Shown in pieces: positions 1 to 8,992 of a stretch of 64,000 nt of DNA. A program made the translations under genes and the position numbers. The notes beneath the pieces are model-generated. The model was given only the letters and a program-made list of their open reading frames with translations, was not told where the DNA came from and searched no databases. The stretch lies in assembly GCF_000424105.1 (NCBI RefSeq), contig NZ_AUJG01000011.1:1-64000 (forward strand), read 5' to 3'. This DNA is from Lachnospira multipara ATCC 19207. GTDB lineage: Bacteria > Bacillota > Clostridia > Lachnospirales > Lachnospiraceae. The first letter of the stretch is position 1. Each line of letters starts with the position of its first letter.

Positions 1-4
1 TAAA

Positions 5-2137
5 ATGACAGAATTAAAAAGAATTTTAGATAAAAAAATATTATATGTGATATGTTTACTAATTATTGTTTCATCGGCTTATTTTGTATTAAGTTGTATA
101 GGAAATAGTGGCTTTAAAGAGTTTAACCGACTTAATAATGAATATGTATCAGCAATAAATAGTTATCTTAATACACAAAGTTATAGTGATGATAATGAGG
201 CTGCCAATAATTATATTGATTATATAACATCATATCAAGAGAACAATCAAGCAATTTTAGAAAATGCTAATAGGGTAAAGAAATTTAGTGCACTAGTAAG
301 TAATGCTTATACATTAAAAAATATAAATAAAACTTATAATGATTATAGTAAAATCCAAAATGTTATACCTGTTATTACTAATACATTAGGCTTTGATAGG
401 TATATTTTATTTATTCCAAAGTTATCTGCCTTTGTAATTTTTATAATGATTTATATTATGTTTAATTTACATAAAGAATATGATAACGGAGAAATACTTT
501 TTTCTTATAGTGCTAAGAATGGTAGATTTATATTTGCTTTAAAGAGAAATTTATTATATATAGGAATAATTTTTACTTTATTGACAATATTTCATTTGAT
601 AATTTTTATAATAGCATCATTACTTTATGGGTTTGTAGATTTTAATGCGCCAATACAAAGTTCTATGTTGTTTAGCGATTGTGTAAGACCATATTCTATT
701 ATAGGTTTTTGTGTGATAAATATTATAGTAATTGCTATAGGATTGAGCTTTATTATTTTATTTTTCAACACATTACTTAATCTTATAAAGAATAGATATA
801 TAGCCTTAGTTATAATGCTAATTATCTTTTTTGCTGAATGGCGTTATTCATTAGTATTGCAGAATAATTCAATTAAAAGATTAATAGCTAATATTAATAT
901 TTATCGTATAATTGATTTTTCAACATATTTTAGAAATTACCAAAATGTTAAGTTGTTTAATCAACCAGTTTCATCGGATATTATAATGGTATTTTTAGTC
1001 ATTGCATTATTCATAGTAATATTTTTTGTCTCTGGAATTGTATACTCAAGAAGACATCCATTTTCTAAGGTAAGGTTCGCAAAGATTAAGGAATTTTTTG
1101 AATTAAAAAGAGGTAAATTTTTTTCAAAATTAGGCTTTACTGGTCTTGAACTTTATAAAATATTTTTTAGAAATAAAAAAATAGTATGGGTTATCTTGGC
1201 TGTAATTGGTGAGCTTATTCTTATAAATATGACACAAGTGAATTTTCCAGAGCGTCAGAAAAAATTGGATAATATTTATAGTCAATATGGTGGTGAGAAT
1301 CTAGAACTATTTAATAGCTTTTTAGAAAATTTTCAACAAGAAAATGGAGAGTTAGTAAAGCAACTTGAAGAAATAGAAGTTAATACTGATAATTATGAAG
1401 AGACATTAAGTAAGAGCATGCAATTACAAGCAAAAATTAATGAAAATGAAAAATTAATGAAGGAATTTAATTCTATTCTTAAATATAAAGATAGAATAAA
1501 GACAGAATATGGCGTGGATATATATATAATGTCTGATAGAGGCTATGATGAAATTATAGGAAATAATTCAGTTATTAGGGAAGTAGGTATAACACTTGCT
1601 TTGATTATAATATCAGTAATATTAGCTTCTGGATATTATCTTGAAGAAAGAAAATCAGGAGTTGTTAAGTTACTTGCGAGCTCAAGATTGGGATTAAAGA
1701 AAATATATTCAAAAAAATTATTAATAATAAGTTCCTTCATAGTAATATATTATTTAATAATAACATTAATAGATATTATATTTTTGAATAAAATGTATGG
1801 TTTTAAATTTTTATCAGCACCAGTAATAAGTATAACTTTTATGGAAAGTAAGCTGAATTCTTTATTTTTATCAATGACAATAGCTAGGTATTACTTGCTG
1901 GTGTTAGCATTAAGACTATTTTTTACAATTGATGCACTTTTTATAACACTTATATTTTCATTAAAAGCAAAAAGCGAATTTTATATGCCAATTCTTATTT
2001 TTATTTTTGGTGTTGCGGCATGTATTGGCTTATATGCTAATATTTTGCTTCAAGTAATAATGCTTATTTGCTTAATTATAATTTTAATATTATGTATTTG
2101 CTATATATTAAGGGGTATGTATGGAACTAAGAATTAA
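5..2137 (+). CDS. ABC-2 type transporter permease
   Basis: This 710-residue membrane protein is probably the permease of an ABC exporter. A first membrane helix lies near residues 12-32. A cluster of helices spans about 135-350, a hydrophilic and glutamine/glutamate-rich extracellular segment about 415-510, and a second helix cluster about 525-705. Two membrane halves separated by a large loop is the usual architecture of long ABC-2 permeases. Its last codons overlap the start of the ATPase gene that follows by 17 bases, so the two are translationally coupled. The substrate cannot be read from sequence. The ATG is only four bases from the window edge, so its ribosome-binding site is not visible and an upstream start cannot be excluded. 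Confidence 0.75.
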   Translation: MTELKRILDKKILYVICLLIIVSSAYFVLSCIGNSGFKEFNRLNNEYVSAINSYLNTQSYSDDNEAANNYIDYITSYQENNQAILENANRVKKFSALVSNAYTLKNINKTYNDYSKIQNVIPVITNTLGFDRYILFIPKLSAFVIFIMIYIMFNLHKEYDNGEILFSYSAKNGRFIFALKRNLLYIGIIFTLLTIFHLIIFIIASLLYGFVDFNAPIQSSMLFSDCVRPYSIIGFCVINIIVIAIGLSFIILFFNTLLNLIKNRYIALVIMLIIFFAEWRYSLVLQNNSIKRLIANINIYRIIDFSTYFRNYQNVKLFNQPVSSDIIMVFLVIALFIVIFFVSGIVYSRRHPFSKVRFAKIKEFFELKRGKFFSKLGFTGLELYKIFFRNKKIVWVILAVIGELILINMTQVNFPERQKKLDNIYSQYGGENLELFNSFLENFQQENGELVKQLEEIEVNTDNYEETLSKSMQLQAKINENEKLMKEFNSILKYKDRIKTEYGVDIYIMSDRGYDEIIGNNSVIREVGITLALIIISVILASGYYLEERKSGVVKLLASSRLGLKKIYSKKLLIISSFIVIYYLIITLIDIIFLNKMYGFKFLSAPVISITFMESKLNSLFLSMTIARYYLLVLALRLFFTIDALFITLIFSLKAKSEFYMPILIFIFGVAACIGLYANILLQVIMLICLIIILILCICYILRGMYGTKN

Positions 2138-3044
2138 TGAATTAAAAAAATCATATGGAAAAGTTGAGGCTTTAAAGGGAATAACATATACATTTAAACC
2201 AGGAGTATATGGTTTACTTGGAGCTAATGGTGCAGGAAAAAGTACTATGATTAATCTTATAACTGATAATTTAAAGCGAGATAAAAATGGTGGAACTATT
2301 AGCTATTTAGATGAAACTATTGGAAATGAGGCTATTGATATTTTAAAGTTAGGAGCTAAATTTAGAGCTAAAATTGGATTTATGCCTCAACAACAGGGTT
2401 TTTATGAAGATTTTACACCGAAATCCTTCTTAAAATATATGGCGTCTGTAAAGGGAATAAAGAATCAAAAAGCTTATGATAAAGATGGTAGATTGATCAA
2501 AAGAAGTGTTGATAAGCAAATAGATGAATTGCTTCAAATTGTGAACCTAGAAAAAGTGGCATATAAGAGAATAGGAGGTTTTTCAGGGGGAATGAAACAA
2601 AGAGTGCTCCTTGCTCAGGCACTCCTTGGTGACCCACAAATATTAATTCTTGATGAACCAACAACTGGGCTTGATCCTAAGGAAAGAATCAATATTAGAA
2701 ATTATATTGCAAAATTAGGCAAGGAAAAAATTATACTTTTTGCTACGCATGTGGTAAGTGATATTGAGTGTATAGCAGATAAGGTATTACTTTTAAAAAA
2801 CGGTGAAATAATAGCTGATGGGACTCCTAGAGATTTAATTGAATTAATGGATGGCAAAGTTGGAGAAATACAGATTAATTTAGATGAGTTAGATGATTAT
2901 CAACGACGTTATAAAATTGGAAATGTACGTCAAAGAAAAGAGGGATTGGTGCTAAGAATTGTTGATGATAATTTACCAGATGAAGTTAAGCGAGTAGATA
3001 ACAATATCGATTTAGAAGATGTTTATCTATATTATTTCGAATAA
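2121..3044 (+). CDS. ABC transporter ATP-binding protein
   Basis: This is the cytosolic ATPase partner of the preceding permease. The Walker A motif GANGAGKS is at residues 34-41, the ABC signature FSGGMKQR near 154-161, Walker B ILILDE near 174-179 with the catalytic glutamate present, and the H-loop ATH near 210. About 85 residues after the ATPase core are a variable C-terminal region. The gene starts inside the end of the permease gene, with AAGGGG just upstream of the ATG. The pair resembles peptide or bacteriocin export/immunity transporters, but nothing in the sequence fixes the substrate. Confidence 0.85.
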   Translation: MELRINELKKSYGKVEALKGITYTFKPGVYGLLGANGAGKSTMINLITDNLKRDKNGGTISYLDETIGNEAIDILKLGAKFRAKIGFMPQQQGFYEDFTPKSFLKYMASVKGIKNQKAYDKDGRLIKRSVDKQIDELLQIVNLEKVAYKRIGGFSGGMKQRVLLAQALLGDPQILILDEPTTGLDPKERINIRNYIAKLGKEKIILFATHVVSDIECIADKVLLLKNGEIIADGTPRDLIELMDGKVGEIQINLDELDDYQRRYKIGNVRQRKEGLVLRIVDDNLPDEVKRVDNNIDLEDVYLYYFE

Positions 3045-3083
3045 ATGCATTTGAAAACAACTGATTTAGAAAGATAGATTCTA

Positions 3084-3112
3084 TTTACTGCCAAGTATTT
3101 AAATGTTATAAT
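3084..3112 (+). promoter_or_regulatory. sigma-A type promoter
   Basis: TTTACT (3084-3089) and a perfect TATAAT (3107-3112) are separated by 17 bases. They lie about 40 bases upstream of the small gene at 3153, giving it transcription independent of the ABC pair. Confidence 0.55.
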
Positions 3113-3152
3113 AAAATACAGTATAAGTATTGTTTTCTGCGAGGTGGAAAAT

Positions 3153-3557
3153 ATGAATGGATTGTTAGGCCTTAAATTTTTTTGTGCAATGCCAAGTGTT
3201 TTACATTTTAAAACTTTTAAAGCACTAGATTTAGATTTGTCTAAATATTTGGGTGTTGAGTTGGAATATGAAATCAAAAAAGCTAAAAAAGAAATAAATG
3301 ATAACCAAGGCATTATTATTAAAGAAGGAAGTTTTTATTTAGAAATAGAAACAGTTGGCTATAATTCTGAATGGAATACAGATACAATTGCAATTGCAAT
3401 TGCTGTAATTAAAAGACATTTGGATTTAAAGATATATGGCGAGTTTATAACTGCCAGTGAAGAAAATGAGCACCATGAAGGAAGACCTATTAGCGATGAA
3501 GAATATGATAAGATGATTAAGGATTTAGCAAAGAAGATTGTAGGCAAACATATATAG
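3153..3557 (+). CDS. hypothetical protein, 134 aa
   Basis: I do not recognise this family. The protein is soluble, with mixed alpha/beta character and a charged lysine/glutamate-rich middle (about residues 45-60). It is followed by an alternating hydrophobic stretch around TIAIAIAVIKRHL that could be a beta strand or a buried helix. A GTG nine bases upstream keeps the frame, but GAGGTGG at 3141-3147 is spaced correctly for the ATG at 3153, so I use that. It has its own promoter and is followed by the pncB region without an obvious terminator. Confidence 0.6.
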   Translation: MNGLLGLKFFCAMPSVLHFKTFKALDLDLSKYLGVELEYEIKKAKKEINDNQGIIIKEGSFYLEIETVGYNSEWNTDTIAIAIAVIKRHLDLKIYGEFITASEENEHHEGRPISDEEYDKMIKDLAKKIVGKHI

Positions 3558-3650
3558 TTGGCTTAGTTTTACTTTATGTATGCATAAAAATCTGCTAAAA
3601 TAACGTTAATTTATCTTTTTAGCTTAATGCTAAATAGGAAGGGGTTTATT

Positions 3651-4847
3651 ATGCATAAAATTATAAATAGTTTATTAGAGACAGATCTTTACAAGTTTTC
3701 AATGGGACAGGCAATCTATCACCATTTTCCAGGATATGAAACAACTTGGTCTTTTAAATGTAGAAATGAAGATGTACATTTTACAGAAGAGATGGTAGAA
3801 GAGATTAAGCATCAAATAAAAATGTATTGCGAATTAAGATTTAGCGAAGAAGAGCTAAAATATTTATCTTCAATTCAATGGTTTAAGAAGTCATACATAG
3901 ATTTTTTACGTTTATGGCATCCAAGATATGAGGATTTTACTTTTGGAACAAATAGCCCATGTGGTTTAACAATAGAAACAAACGGAACTTGGCTTAATAC
4001 ATCTATGTATGAGATTCCAACACTTGCTATAGTGAATGAAGTTTACTTTAGAATGAAATATGATTATGACAAGCTCATGTTAAGTTTTAAGGATAGACTA
4101 GATAAAAAGGTAGAAAAGCTAGTTAGTGGTGAATATAATATTGGAGCATTTTCAGAGTTTGGTATTAGAAGAAGATTATCAGCAGAGGCTCAGGAATTAG
4201 CTATTAAAGAGCTTATGAGAGACGATTATAAGGGCTCTAAGTTTGTTGGAACATCTAATGTATACCTAGCTAAAAAGCTTAATATAAAGCCTGTTGGAAC
4301 TATGGCACATGAATGGATTATGTGTGTAGGACAGGGTAATCATAAGCACAATCCAGCTTATTCAAACTGGTATGCCCTTGATGCATGGGTAAAGGAATAT
4401 GGAGTTTTAAATGGTACAGCTCTTACTGACACTATAACAACAGACTGTTTCTTAAGAGACTTTAAGCTTACTTATGCAACACTTTTTAGCGGTGTTAGAC
4501 ATGATAGTGGTAGTCCATTTGAATGGGGCGATAAGATGATTGATCACTATAATAGTCTTGGAATTGATCCTAAGACTAAGACTTTACTCTTTAGTGATAG
4601 CCTTAATTTTGAGAAAGCAGATGAGATTAATTCTTATTTTAAAGATAAAGTTAAAGTTGCATTTGGCATAGGAACTTATATTGCTAATGATACAGAAGTG
4701 GATGCTCTTAATATTGTTATGAAGACAACTGCATGTAATGGTATGGATGTAGCTAAAATTTCAGATGTAGAAGGTAAGGGTATGTGCAAAAATCCAGATT
4801 ATGTGCATTATTTAAGAAGAACAATAGCTTGGAGAATGGAACATTAA
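3651..4847 (+). CDS. pncB: nicotinate phosphoribosyltransferase
   Basis: This cytosolic enzyme converts nicotinate and PRPP to nicotinate mononucleotide in the NAD salvage (Preiss-Handler) pathway. The 398-residue length is normal for the PncB family. Family hallmarks visible are the N-terminal LLETDLYKFSMGQ, the SEFGIRRRLS segment near residue 165, the FVGTSNVYLAK segment near 205 and the SGVRHDSGSPFEWG phosphate-binding loop near 285. The ATG at 3651 follows a strong AGGAAGGGG site; an in-frame ATG at 3627 lies upstream of that site and is not used. The FkbM methyltransferase gene starts 22 bases downstream, so the two may be cotranscribed. Confidence 0.93.
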   Translation: MHKIINSLLETDLYKFSMGQAIYHHFPGYETTWSFKCRNEDVHFTEEMVEEIKHQIKMYCELRFSEEELKYLSSIQWFKKSYIDFLRLWHPRYEDFTFGTNSPCGLTIETNGTWLNTSMYEIPTLAIVNEVYFRMKYDYDKLMLSFKDRLDKKVEKLVSGEYNIGAFSEFGIRRRLSAEAQELAIKELMRDDYKGSKFVGTSNVYLAKKLNIKPVGTMAHEWIMCVGQGNHKHNPAYSNWYALDAWVKEYGVLNGTALTDTITTDCFLRDFKLTYATLFSGVRHDSGSPFEWGDKMIDHYNSLGIDPKTKTLLFSDSLNFEKADEINSYFKDKVKVAFGIGTYIANDTEVDALNIVMKTTACNGMDVAKISDVEGKGMCKNPDYVHYLRRTIAWRMEH

Positions 4848-4869
4848 TTAAGTTTAGGGGGATAACTTT

Positions 4870-6003
4870 ATGTTTCAAGATTATATTGTTGATGAGTATT
4901 TATTAGATGTAAATGGTGAATTAATTGAAAAATTAAAAAATAGCAACGCAGACATTTTTGTTTATGGATGCGGAAGTGCATCTAAAACATTTACAGATTT
5001 CCTTAATAGAAATGGACTTAGTGTAACTGCTTATTTAGAAGGTAAACAGTATTTTAAAAAAGGAAAAGTATTCCTTAATAAATCGGTTTATTTAGTTGAT
5101 GATATATATAAACAGCTAAAAGAGGCAAATATAGTAGTTCGCGCAACTGGTGCTGATGTTGTTCATATTATGAATGATTTAAAATCAAAAATGAAGGTAC
5201 ATTTATACAGTTATGTAGATAGAAATCAACAATATACAATGACAGCAGAATGGGTAGTGAAGCATAAAGAAGAATTAAATCGAATTTATGATTTATTTGA
5301 GGATGAAGAATCTAAACTAGTTTTTCGTTCTTTTATAGGTGCGAGAGCTAATAATATTAAAAGGGAAAGTTGTAGGGAATTAATATCCTTATGGACTTCT
5401 GAGCAGTATTTTAATGACTTGTATCCTAAAGAGTTGTATGATGAACATATATTAATTGATTGTGGAGCATATATTGGAGATACAGCTATTGCTTTTTATG
5501 ATTTCTTGAAAAATGATGGAAAGGAAATTTTAGTAAGAGCTTTTGAGATGGAGGATGATAATTTTAAAGAATTAGATTCGCTTTCATCAAAATATAAAAA
5601 TTTATTTGCTTATAAAATTGGTTTAGGCGATAAACATGAAAAATACTATTATGAAAGAAAAAATGATGCTTCTGTTTTAGTAGATTATGAAACAGAAAAT
5701 CTAGTGGAAATAGCTCCGTTAGATTCTATTCTTGATAAAGATTCAAAGGTTAGTTTTATTAAAATGGATATTGAGGGCTTTGAAGAAAAGGCTCTTATAG
5801 GTATGAAAAATACAATTATAAATAATAAAGCTACTTTAGCTATTTGTGTTTATCATAAACTAGATGATTTAATAAGATTACCTCAATTAATAAAGAGTTA
5901 TGTTGAAAGCTCGGTTTATGACGTGAATTATAAATATTATCTAAGACACCATTCCCATAGTGCTGCAGAATTAGTTTTTTATGCAGTTCCTTGCACACAG
6001 TAG
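4870..6003 (+). CDS. FkbM-family SAM-dependent methyltransferase
   Basis: The C-terminal half is an FkbM methyltransferase domain, a family that O-methylates sugars and polyketide or peptide intermediates. The SAM-binding motif is LIDCGAYIGDTA (about residues 195-206), an acidic strand end VRAFEME is near 222-228, and the family signature IKMDIEGFEEKAL is at 297-309. The first about 130 residues form a separate Rossmann-like domain with VYGCGSASKT at 31-40, similar to N-terminal domains in sugar-modifying enzymes. It starts a tightly packed run of genes (gap of 11 bases to the next) including an acyl-AMP ligase and an ACP. The natural substrate is unknown. Confidence 0.8.
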   Translation: MFQDYIVDEYLLDVNGELIEKLKNSNADIFVYGCGSASKTFTDFLNRNGLSVTAYLEGKQYFKKGKVFLNKSVYLVDDIYKQLKEANIVVRATGADVVHIMNDLKSKMKVHLYSYVDRNQQYTMTAEWVVKHKEELNRIYDLFEDEESKLVFRSFIGARANNIKRESCRELISLWTSEQYFNDLYPKELYDEHILIDCGAYIGDTAIAFYDFLKNDGKEILVRAFEMEDDNFKELDSLSSKYKNLFAYKIGLGDKHEKYYYERKNDASVLVDYETENLVEIAPLDSILDKDSKVSFIKMDIEGFEEKALIGMKNTIINNKATLAICVYHKLDDLIRLPQLIKSYVESSVYDVNYKYYLRHHSHSAAELVFYAVPCTQ

Positions 6004-6014
6004 AGAGGTGACCT

Positions 6015-7076
6015 ATGAAATTTAAGTTTAACCCTGAATTTGATAAGCGTTATGAAATTAGACTTGCTAATTTGGATGATGTCCCTTTAATTATGAAATT
6101 TATTGATAATTTTTGGCGTAAGGGGCACATTATGTCAAGAAGTAGGAAACTTTTTGACTATGAATACGTTCATGAAACAGAAGTGGATTTTGTAATTGCT
6201 ATTGATAAATTCAGCAAAGATCTTGAGGGCATCTTTGGTTTTATACGTTGCCAAAAGGAAAGAAATCAGGACATTTGGGGAAGTATGTGGAAAGTTAGGG
6301 ATGACCATGACAATATGAAACTCCTAGGAATAGAGCTGGCTAAGAGGGTATATATACTTACTGGCTGCAGAATGCATATTGGAAATGGTGCTAATCCTAA
6401 TACAACTATTCCTTTAAGAAAAATATTTTTTAGAGAAAAGACAGCCAAGATGAAGCAATTTTATAGGCTTAATAAGGAAATAAAAGACTATAAGATTGCT
6501 ATTATAAAAGATGATTCTTTAGAAAATGTTGAGACGGACGAAAGAATAAATGATCAATTTATAAATTATAATTTGAATAAAATAGACAGTTTTACAGAAC
6601 TAATGAATTGTTTTGAATTGAATAAAATGGACATATATCCTGAAAAAGATGCTTATTATATTAAACATCGTTACTTTGAACATCCTTTTTATAGTTATTT
6701 AGTTTATGCTATTGAAATTAATGGACAAACTGAAGCTGTTATAATTTTAAGACAGATTGATATAAATGGATCTTCTGTTTTAAGGATTGTAGATTTTTTG
6801 GGATGTGAAAAGGCATTGGTTGGAATTTCATCTAAACTTGATGAGTTGATGCAAGATAGAAAAGCTGAATATGTAGATTTCTATCAGTTTGGTTTAGAGG
6901 ATGAAATCCTAAGAAAAGCAGGATTTATTAATAGAGAGGATACGAAAAATATTATTCCAAATTATTTTGAACCTTTTTTACAAGAAAATGCAGACATATG
7001 GGTTCACTATATAATGGATAACACTAGATTTTTTAAGGCTGATGGGGATCAAGACAGACCAAATCAGTTAAATTAG
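6015..7076 (+). CDS. GNAT-like N-acetyltransferase family protein
   Basis: The protein has 353 residues. The first about 140 look like a GNAT fold: YEIRLANLDDVPLIMKFIDN at the start, then a strand-rich core and a helix carrying GIELAKRVYILTG near residue 110. The C-terminal half is a second mixed alpha/beta region without recognised motifs, and could be a degenerate second GNAT domain. It follows the methyltransferase gene by 11 bases with GAGAGGTGA upstream, and precedes the acyl-AMP ligase by 38 bases. The context suggests acylation or recognition of the same product made by the neighbours. The GNAT assignment is moderate because the acetyl-CoA pyrophosphate loop is not clear. Confidence 0.55.
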   Translation: MKFKFNPEFDKRYEIRLANLDDVPLIMKFIDNFWRKGHIMSRSRKLFDYEYVHETEVDFVIAIDKFSKDLEGIFGFIRCQKERNQDIWGSMWKVRDDHDNMKLLGIELAKRVYILTGCRMHIGNGANPNTTIPLRKIFFREKTAKMKQFYRLNKEIKDYKIAIIKDDSLENVETDERINDQFINYNLNKIDSFTELMNCFELNKMDIYPEKDAYYIKHRYFEHPFYSYLVYAIEINGQTEAVIILRQIDINGSSVLRIVDFLGCEKALVGISSKLDELMQDRKAEYVDFYQFGLEDEILRKAGFINREDTKNIIPNYFEPFLQENADIWVHYIMDNTRFFKADGDQDRPNQLN

Positions 7077-7114
7077 ATATACAATAAATATAGGAGAAAT
7101 CAACTGGGGGATTT

Positions 7115-8713
7115 ATGAAACTATTATTTGAGCAATTTATTGAGGCATCTAATGAAAATGAAGATAAAATGGCAATTTACTGTGATGGAGAGAGTAAAAG
7201 CTATAAAGAGATGAGGACATTTGTGTGCAAGTATGCAAACTATCTAAGTTCTCGTGGTGTAAAAAGAGGGGATATTATCGGCATTCCCCTAAACAATAGT
7301 ATTGAATCTGTAGGGCTAATTATGGCCGTGACAGCTCTAGGCGCAGGTCTTGCGCCAGTTAATCCCACCTTAAATATTAAAGATATGGATATTGCTTTTA
7401 AGGCAGCTAATGTAAAACATATAATCGCTAGAAGATCATTTTATAAGGAAGTTTTAAAGGAAAATAATAATTTTTTATTAGATTATGATGGATTAAAGTT
7501 GTGCCTTGATGGAGATGTTGAGGAACTAGAAATAGATAATCAAGCAGCATATAATCAGGAAATAAATAAAACCAACAAAGTTATAATACATAGTTTTAAG
7601 GAAGTTCTAGAGATGAGAGAGGACTTGCCAAAGTTAGATAATATTACCGGGGAAGAAACTTTTATTTTAACTCTGACCTCAGGTTCAACAGGTGATCCAA
7701 AACCAATTATTCTAAGTCAGAACAATAAAAATATCAGGGCAAAGGCTCATATAGAAATGTATGAGCTAACAAAAAATGACAAGATTCTAGCAGCAACACC
7801 GCTATATCATTCCTTAGCTCAAAGACTAGTAATAATGCCCCTTATACTTGGTGCAACAGCAGTTATTTTGCCAAGGTTTACACCAAAGTTGTGGCTAGAT
7901 TTAGTTAGAAAGCTAGAGGTTACATTTTCAATAGCAGTATCAGCCCAGCTAGCGCAGGTACTAAAGGAGTTAAAAGAGGCAGAGGAGAAAACTTGCCCCT
8001 CACTGCGACTTTTGGTTTCCTCAAGCGCCCTCTTAGATTTAGAGGTAAAGAAGGAATTGGTAAATTTTTTACAATGCGAATTTCACGAAATGTATGGAAC
8101 TAGCGAGTGCTCAACGGTAACGGACATAAATCTTAAGGAAGCAGGCCAGAAACTAAATTCGGTGGGAAGACCGCTAAAGGGCGTAGATATTAGGATTTTG
8201 TCTGATGAAAATGAGGAGCTTCCACTAGGGGAAATTGGAGAAATTGCAGTAAAGACCCCGCTGATTTGTGAGGGCTATTTAAATAAAGAAGATGTGTTTA
8301 AAAAGGCGATGATTAAAGGCTATTTTAAAACAGGAGATTTGGGAAAGCTAGACGCAGAGGGCTTCTTAACATTTTCAGGAAGAAAAAAAGAAATAATAAT
8401 AACCGGTGGCGTAAACGTCTATCCAAAGGATATTGAAGACAAGGTCATAAAATTAGAGGAAGTCTTAGAAGTTGCAGCTTTTCCTTATAAGGATGAAAGG
8501 CTTGGAGAAATTGTTGCCCTAGCAGTGGTGACAAAGGCTAAGGAAAAGGAAATTACGAAAAAGATTAGACTATTTTGTGCTAAAAATTTGGCGGATTTTC
8601 AACAGCCTCATAAGATATTTATCTTGGATTCCTTGCCTAAAAATAGCATGGGAAAGCTGGTTAAATCTAAGTTAAATGATTGGGTGAAGGATAATAAAGA
8701 GATAGAGAAATAG
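7115..8713 (+). CDS. AMP-dependent acyl-CoA/acyl-ACP ligase
   Basis: This is an ANL-superfamily adenylate-forming enzyme. It activates a carboxylic acid as an acyl-AMP and probably loads it on a thiol acceptor. The ATP-binding loop TSGSTGDPKP is at residues 188-197, the A5 motif MYGTSE at 326-331, the A7-A8 region TGDLG...FSGRKKEIIITGG at 406-432, and the C-terminal catalytic lysine sits in PKNSMGKLVKSKL near 514-526. The length of 532 is normal for the class. An acyl carrier protein gene lies 29 bases downstream, so the likely acceptor is that ACP rather than CoA (inference). Codon use is somewhat more GC-rich here than in the flanking genes. Confidence 0.85.
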   Translation: MKLLFEQFIEASNENEDKMAIYCDGESKSYKEMRTFVCKYANYLSSRGVKRGDIIGIPLNNSIESVGLIMAVTALGAGLAPVNPTLNIKDMDIAFKAANVKHIIARRSFYKEVLKENNNFLLDYDGLKLCLDGDVEELEIDNQAAYNQEINKTNKVIIHSFKEVLEMREDLPKLDNITGEETFILTLTSGSTGDPKPIILSQNNKNIRAKAHIEMYELTKNDKILAATPLYHSLAQRLVIMPLILGATAVILPRFTPKLWLDLVRKLEVTFSIAVSAQLAQVLKELKEAEEKTCPSLRLLVSSSALLDLEVKKELVNFLQCEFHEMYGTSECSTVTDINLKEAGQKLNSVGRPLKGVDIRILSDENEELPLGEIGEIAVKTPLICEGYLNKEDVFKKAMIKGYFKTGDLGKLDAEGFLTFSGRKKEIIITGGVNVYPKDIEDKVIKLEEVLEVAAFPYKDERLGEIVALAVVTKAKEKEITKKIRLFCAKNLADFQQPHKIFILDSLPKNSMGKLVKSKLNDWVKDNKEIEK

Positions 8714-8742
8714 AGAAATAGAGAGAATCAGGGGGATTAGAT

Positions 8743-8988
8743 ATGGAACAGGTAAGAGAATTCATTTTAGATAGGCTTCAAAAAGAGTATAGCTTTAAAG
8801 AAGGGACAGACATTGAAAAGATAAATTACGTGGAGGAGGGCTATATGGACTCCTTAGGATTAATTCAGTTTATCGGGGAACTTGAAGATGAGTTTGATAT
8901 TGAGTTTAGCGACGAAGAAATGATGGAGGATTCCTTTAGAGTCGTGGGCTCTTTAATTGACTTGGTGACTAAAAAAGTGGGGGAATAA
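8743..8988 (+). CDS. acyl carrier protein
   Basis: This 81-residue protein is an acidic, helical carrier with the phosphopantetheine attachment motif DSLGL and Ser37 as the modified residue. It is preceded by GGGGG at 8731-8735. It sits between the acyl-AMP ligase and the oxidoreductase, so it is a dedicated carrier for this cluster rather than the fatty-acid-synthesis ACP, which is normally encoded in the fab locus. A second helix EDEFDIEFSDEEMM matches the recognition helix of carrier proteins. Confidence 0.85.
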   Translation: MEQVREFILDRLQKEYSFKEGTDIEKINYVEEGYMDSLGLIQFIGELEDEFDIEFSDEEMMEDSFRVVGSLIDLVTKKVGE

Positions 8989-8992
8989 TAAA

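Noticed and set aside
3032-3313. Minus-strand open frame of 93 codons over the gene at 3153
   Set aside because: It has no ribosome-binding site and overlaps a gene with its own promoter and correct spacing; its composition is that of an antisense shadow.
8697-8726. Short tandem GAGAAATA repeat between the ligase and ACP genes
   Set aside because: Only about three imperfect units at the end of a lysine/glutamate-rich C-terminus; no sign of function.
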